Shown: piece after piece, positions 61,489 to 64,000 of the stretch
How the letters are laid out: every line of letters begins with the position of its first letter
Numbering within the stretch: position 1 is the stretch's first letter
Assembly: GCF_018687715.1 (NCBI RefSeq)
Contig: NC_056758.1
Coordinates: 27,344,967-27,408,966, forward strand
DNA: 64,000 nucleotides
Reading direction: 5' to 3'
Origin: Carya illinoinensis
Taxonomy: Eukaryota; Streptophyta; Magnoliopsida; Fagales; Juglandaceae
The notes under the pieces: model-generated
Seen by the model: the letters and a program-made list of their open reading frames with translations, nothing else
Database searches by the model: none
What the model was told of the DNA's origin: nothing
Made by a program: the position numbers and the translations under genes

Positions 61489-63381
61489 CTATTCAGGAGT
61501 CCTAGGCCGGTCACTTTCGAATGTGAATGGGTGATAGCCAGTTGAGCTAGGCATGTGTCCTGAGCCGCTGCTGCTTGCAGATCTCTCAATATCGTCAAGC
61601 TCAGCCACTAGAGGAATCGGTCTTTCTGGGATTGAGGGAACTGAAAGGTCTGTTTCCAACATTTTCACAACCTGATCCATTGTAGGCCTAGCATATAACT
61701 GTGGATGAGAGCACAGCACTGCAATCAGAACATACTTCTCAAGAACCTCCGGCACACCTTGCTCCGGCATTTCACTTTCAATTACATCTAAAGTTCTCCC
61801 TTTCCTCACCAATGACCATGCCCAATCTGTCACAAGTGATGGCTGGCCCTCATTGCTGCCAACGAGAGCCTTCTTTCCACTCAAAAGCTCCAGAAGCACA
61901 ACCCCAAAACTATACACATCACTTCTCTCTGTCAACTGACCATACAAGGCATACTCAGGAGCAACATATCCCATTGTCCCCGCCACCCTTGTGCTCATAT
62001 GCGTCATTCCCTCAGGCGTGAACTTTGCAAGGCCAAAATCCGCCACCTTGGCCTCAAACCTCTCATCCAAAAGTATGTTACTAGCTTTGATGTCCCTATG
62101 TATGATCCCCGGTTGAGCCCCGGAATGCAGATAAGCCAATCCCCTTGCTGTCCCCAATGCGATCTTCTGCCTCATCGGCCAACTTAGCTTCTTCTCCAAA
62201 GGACCAAACAAATGGTCATGAAGACTCCCGTTCTTCATCAGATCGCACACTATGATTCTCTGGTGACCCTCAAATGGAGTTGTGGCGGTACAGTACCCTC
62301 TCAAAGCAACAAGGTTGACATGCCTAACACTGGCAATAACCTCAACCTCATGCGCGAAAGTCGCATCCCCTGCAGCAGAACAATTCTTGAACCTCTTCAA
62401 TGCAACCTCGGACCCATCTGACAACGTGCCCTTGTACACATTCCCATAACCTCCTCTACCAATTATACTGTCCCTAGAAAAATTTTTGGTCGCTTTCTTG
62501 ATGTCTTCGAATGTGAACCTCAATAAAGTAGTACTATCATGGATCGACTCCAGCCCAGAACCCAATCCCATCTCAATTTTACCGACCTTTCCTCTGTTCT
62601 TCATGCTCATGATCAATCCCTCATTTCTTCTTCTTCTTCTAACTCGCAACAAAAACCAACCCCCACCAATCAGGAGCAAAGTCCCGACACCGCAAGCAAT
62701 CAAGACAACCAAGATTACCTTCCGCCGATTACTTTTGGAGCTCGAGGACGTAAAACCGAGTGCGAAGAGGCACTTGGCGGTTCCCGTATCTGTAGGCCCG
62801 TACAGATTGGCGAACGCAGCCGCGTAAATCAAGGGGTATGCCGTGCAGTCGGAGACGTTGCCGACGGAGGGCCCGGTCAGGTAGGAGGCCTGAAGGGTGG
62901 AGAGGCTGGTGGTGCAGGAGGCGCAGGGGGAGCTGTTCTCGAGGGACTGATTGCAGCTGGTGACGACGTCGTCCCGGGTTTGCTGGGGGACAATACCCTC
63001 GAACTGGGCCCTGGTGGTGATATTCATGCAGCCCCTGGAGATCCAGTCGGTCTGGAAGCCGCAGGAGGATCTGATGTTGAAGCCGGGAAGGTAATTGTCG
63101 ATGAGAGCTTGGTAAGCGGACCAGCATGACTCGGACGAGTTGAGTGGGGGGAGGAACGAGTTGGTGCGCTGGAGGTAACGGGACTGGACGAGTCGGAGAC
63201 CCTGGCGGATATCCTGGCACTCGGTGGCGGGGTCCACTTTAGGGCGGTTGGATTGGATGAGCACTTGGAGGACGCCGAAGTCGAGAGGGCACGCATCGGA
63301 GTTGTTTTGTTGGGAAAGGGTCGGGGAGGGTAGGACTAAAGCCAAAGCCATGGCCACAACGAAGAAACGGAAGAGGATCAT
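61489..63381 (-). CDS. SPARK-domain receptor-like kinase, RKF3-like (copy B, 630 aa)
   Basis: Intronless and intact, with the same layout as copy A: signal peptide about 1-23, SPARK ectodomain about 30-209, transmembrane helix about 222-245, juxtamembrane Arg-rich stretch, kinase domain about 304-579 with GRGGYGNVYKG, HRDIKASN, VADFGLAKF and YVAPEYALYG. Differences from copy A cluster in the ectodomain. At about residues 40-57 copy B reads VLIQSNRPKVDPATECQD where copy A reads RLIQNSNRTKVDLTTNCQY, including one deleted residue, and TRDD replaces TLDD further on. Only about three changes fall in the kinase domain. A role in membrane signalling is expected by family. Promoter sequence differs from copy A by small indels only. 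Confidence 0.92.
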   Translation of the reverse strand: MILFRFFVVAMALALVLPSPTLSQQNNSDACPLDFGVLQVLIQSNRPKVDPATECQDIRQGLRLVQSRYLQRTNSFLPPLNSSESCWSAYQALIDNYLPGFNIRSSCGFQTDWISRGCMNITTRAQFEGIVPQQTRDDVVTSCNQSLENSSPCASCTTSLSTLQASYLTGPSVGNVSDCTAYPLIYAAAFANLYGPTDTGTAKCLFALGFTSSSSKSNRRKVILVVLIACGVGTLLLIGGGWFLLRVRRRRRNEGLIMSMKNRGKVGKIEMGLGSGLESIHDSTTLLRFTFEDIKKATKNFSRDSIIGRGGYGNVYKGTLSDGSEVALKRFKNCSAAGDATFAHEVEVIASVRHVNLVALRGYCTATTPFEGHQRIIVCDLMKNGSLHDHLFGPLEKKLSWPMRQKIALGTARGLAYLHSGAQPGIIHRDIKASNILLDERFEAKVADFGLAKFTPEGMTHMSTRVAGTMGYVAPEYALYGQLTERSDVYSFGVVLLELLSGKKALVGSNEGQPSLVTDWAWSLVRKGRTLDVIESEMPEQGVPEVLEKYVLIAVLCSHPQLYARPTMDQVVKMLETDLSVPSIPERPIPLVAELDDIERSASSSGSGHMPSSTGYHPFTFESDRPRTPE

Positions 63382-64000
63382 GGGTTTTTGGACTTAGATA
63401 TTGGCTATGGAGTTTTTGCTTTCGAGGGGGTTGGAGTTGAAGTGTGATGCTTTGGTCAAGCCAGCCAGTTTGACAGTCTCGACTGCTTGCTTCAGACCTT
63501 GAGAAGAAAGTGATTATGAGATGAAGAGGCGAGAACGAGAGGGGGCAGTGGCAGCGGTTTCCTAGAAGACAACTCGGGACGCAGGAGAAGCAAAACGCAC
63601 ACCAGAAAAGAAAATTCACGTCAACTGGTCAAAGTTGTTTAGATTTCAATTTTCCTTTCTTCCAAACAAATATTGTTGCTAGATTTCACTTCTATATTGG
63701 GTCATTTCTGACGAGGGTAATGATACACACATCATTCATCTCACAGTATATTTTACAGCATATATTATAAAATAAAAATATTTTTATAAAATATTATTAC
63801 TTTTATAAAATAATATTACTTTTATAAAATAGTTTACAAAAATATTATTAATTTTAAAACATTATTACCTAAAGTATTGTGAAAATTAAAAAATAATGAA
63901 TGTTTATCATTTTTCTTCTTACAATCATAATTCTTCCCCTTTTTTTTAATCATAATTAACTGCCTTCAGGAAAATAAAAATAAAAATGAAACTCACAATT
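63382..64000. other. RKF3-like copy B 5' flank
   Basis: Matches the 5' flank of copy A (44,868-45,480) with small indels, including a duplicated TTTATAAAATA(A)TATTACT phrase near 63,785-63,830. No other gene is visible before the edge. Confidence 0.6.

Larger units (their letters stand above)
54704..64000. repeat. Segmental duplication, copy B (interrupted)
   Basis: Matches copy A from about 54,704 to 55,336 and again from about 61,227 to the window edge. A deletion of about 25 bp near 54,775 and a smaller rearrangement near 55,270 differ from copy A. About 5.9 kb of unrelated sequence interrupts it. If the copies are in tandem the original unit would be about 12.85 kb, which would include the MULE in copy A. 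Confidence 0.85.

Noticed and set aside
62539..63129. 196-codon plus-strand frame over RKF3-like copy B, and similar frames in copy A
   Set aside because: Antisense to the ectodomain coding sequence; the matching frame in copy A is broken, while the kinase frame is intact in both.
1..64000. tRNA, rRNA, CRISPR or organellar inserts
   Set aside because: Looked for by eye; none was recognised. A covariance-model search would be needed to exclude a tRNA.

Overview
The window looks like nuclear DNA from a woody dicot. The evidence is intron-containing plant genes (GH3 acyl-amido synthetase, FANTASTIC FOUR-like, RKF3-type SPARK receptor kinases, a plant-type endonuclease/exonuclease/phosphatase protein), plant transposon classes (CACTA, MULE/FAR1, Gypsy, LINE, PIF/Tourist), AT-rich spacers and many microsatellites. 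The Tourist-like family with GGCCTTGTTTGGATAGT ends and GAGATGAGATGAGAT cores recalls Juglandaceae/Fagales genomes. That placement is from memory and is weak.

Layout. 1-13.6 kb: most of a large CACTA (En/Spm) transposon, read leftwards from a recognisable right end at 13,611. It has a TATA box, a three-exon TNP2 transposase and a second PttA-like transposase gene; the left end is not seen. 15.1-17.6 kb: a decayed LINE on the minus strand that keeps ORF1 and the endonuclease but has no reverse transcriptase. 17.9-19.3 kb: a PIF/Tourist element with TAA target duplications that seems to have filled with unrelated DNA, including a (GA)38 tract. 22.9-26.7 kb: an intact four-exon EEP-family gene. 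27.5-36.4 kb: a second TAA-flanked terminal-inverted-repeat element. An LTR retrotransposon (28.16-35.35 kb) is nested in it and holds two opposed decayed coding regions around a 109-bp tandem array. 36.6-37.7 kb: further Tourist-like copies.

38.2-41.4 kb: a divergent host gene pair, FAF-like (minus) and GH3 (plus), separated by 460 bp. 41.85 kb to the right edge: a segmental tandem duplication carrying two intact RKF3-like receptor kinase genes (42,972-44,867 and 61,489-63,381). Between them lies a MuDR-like element (about 46,576-54,129). It has two convergent genes: a FAR1/MURA-type transposase, broken by two frameshifts and a stop, and an apparently intact small GRF-zinc-finger/coiled-coil/membrane-tail protein in the position that mudrB holds in maize MuDR. 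The second duplication unit is split by about 5.9 kb of later insertions, including a probable solo LTR that contains an array of 19-bp hairpins with compensatory base changes.

The host genes do not form a pathway. The FAF/GH3 pair may share regulatory DNA, and the two kinases are recent paralogues whose differences cluster in the ectodomain. The least ordinary items are the two-gene MULE, the hairpin array, the ectodomain-biased divergence of the RKF3 pair, and the nested TIR/LTR structure.
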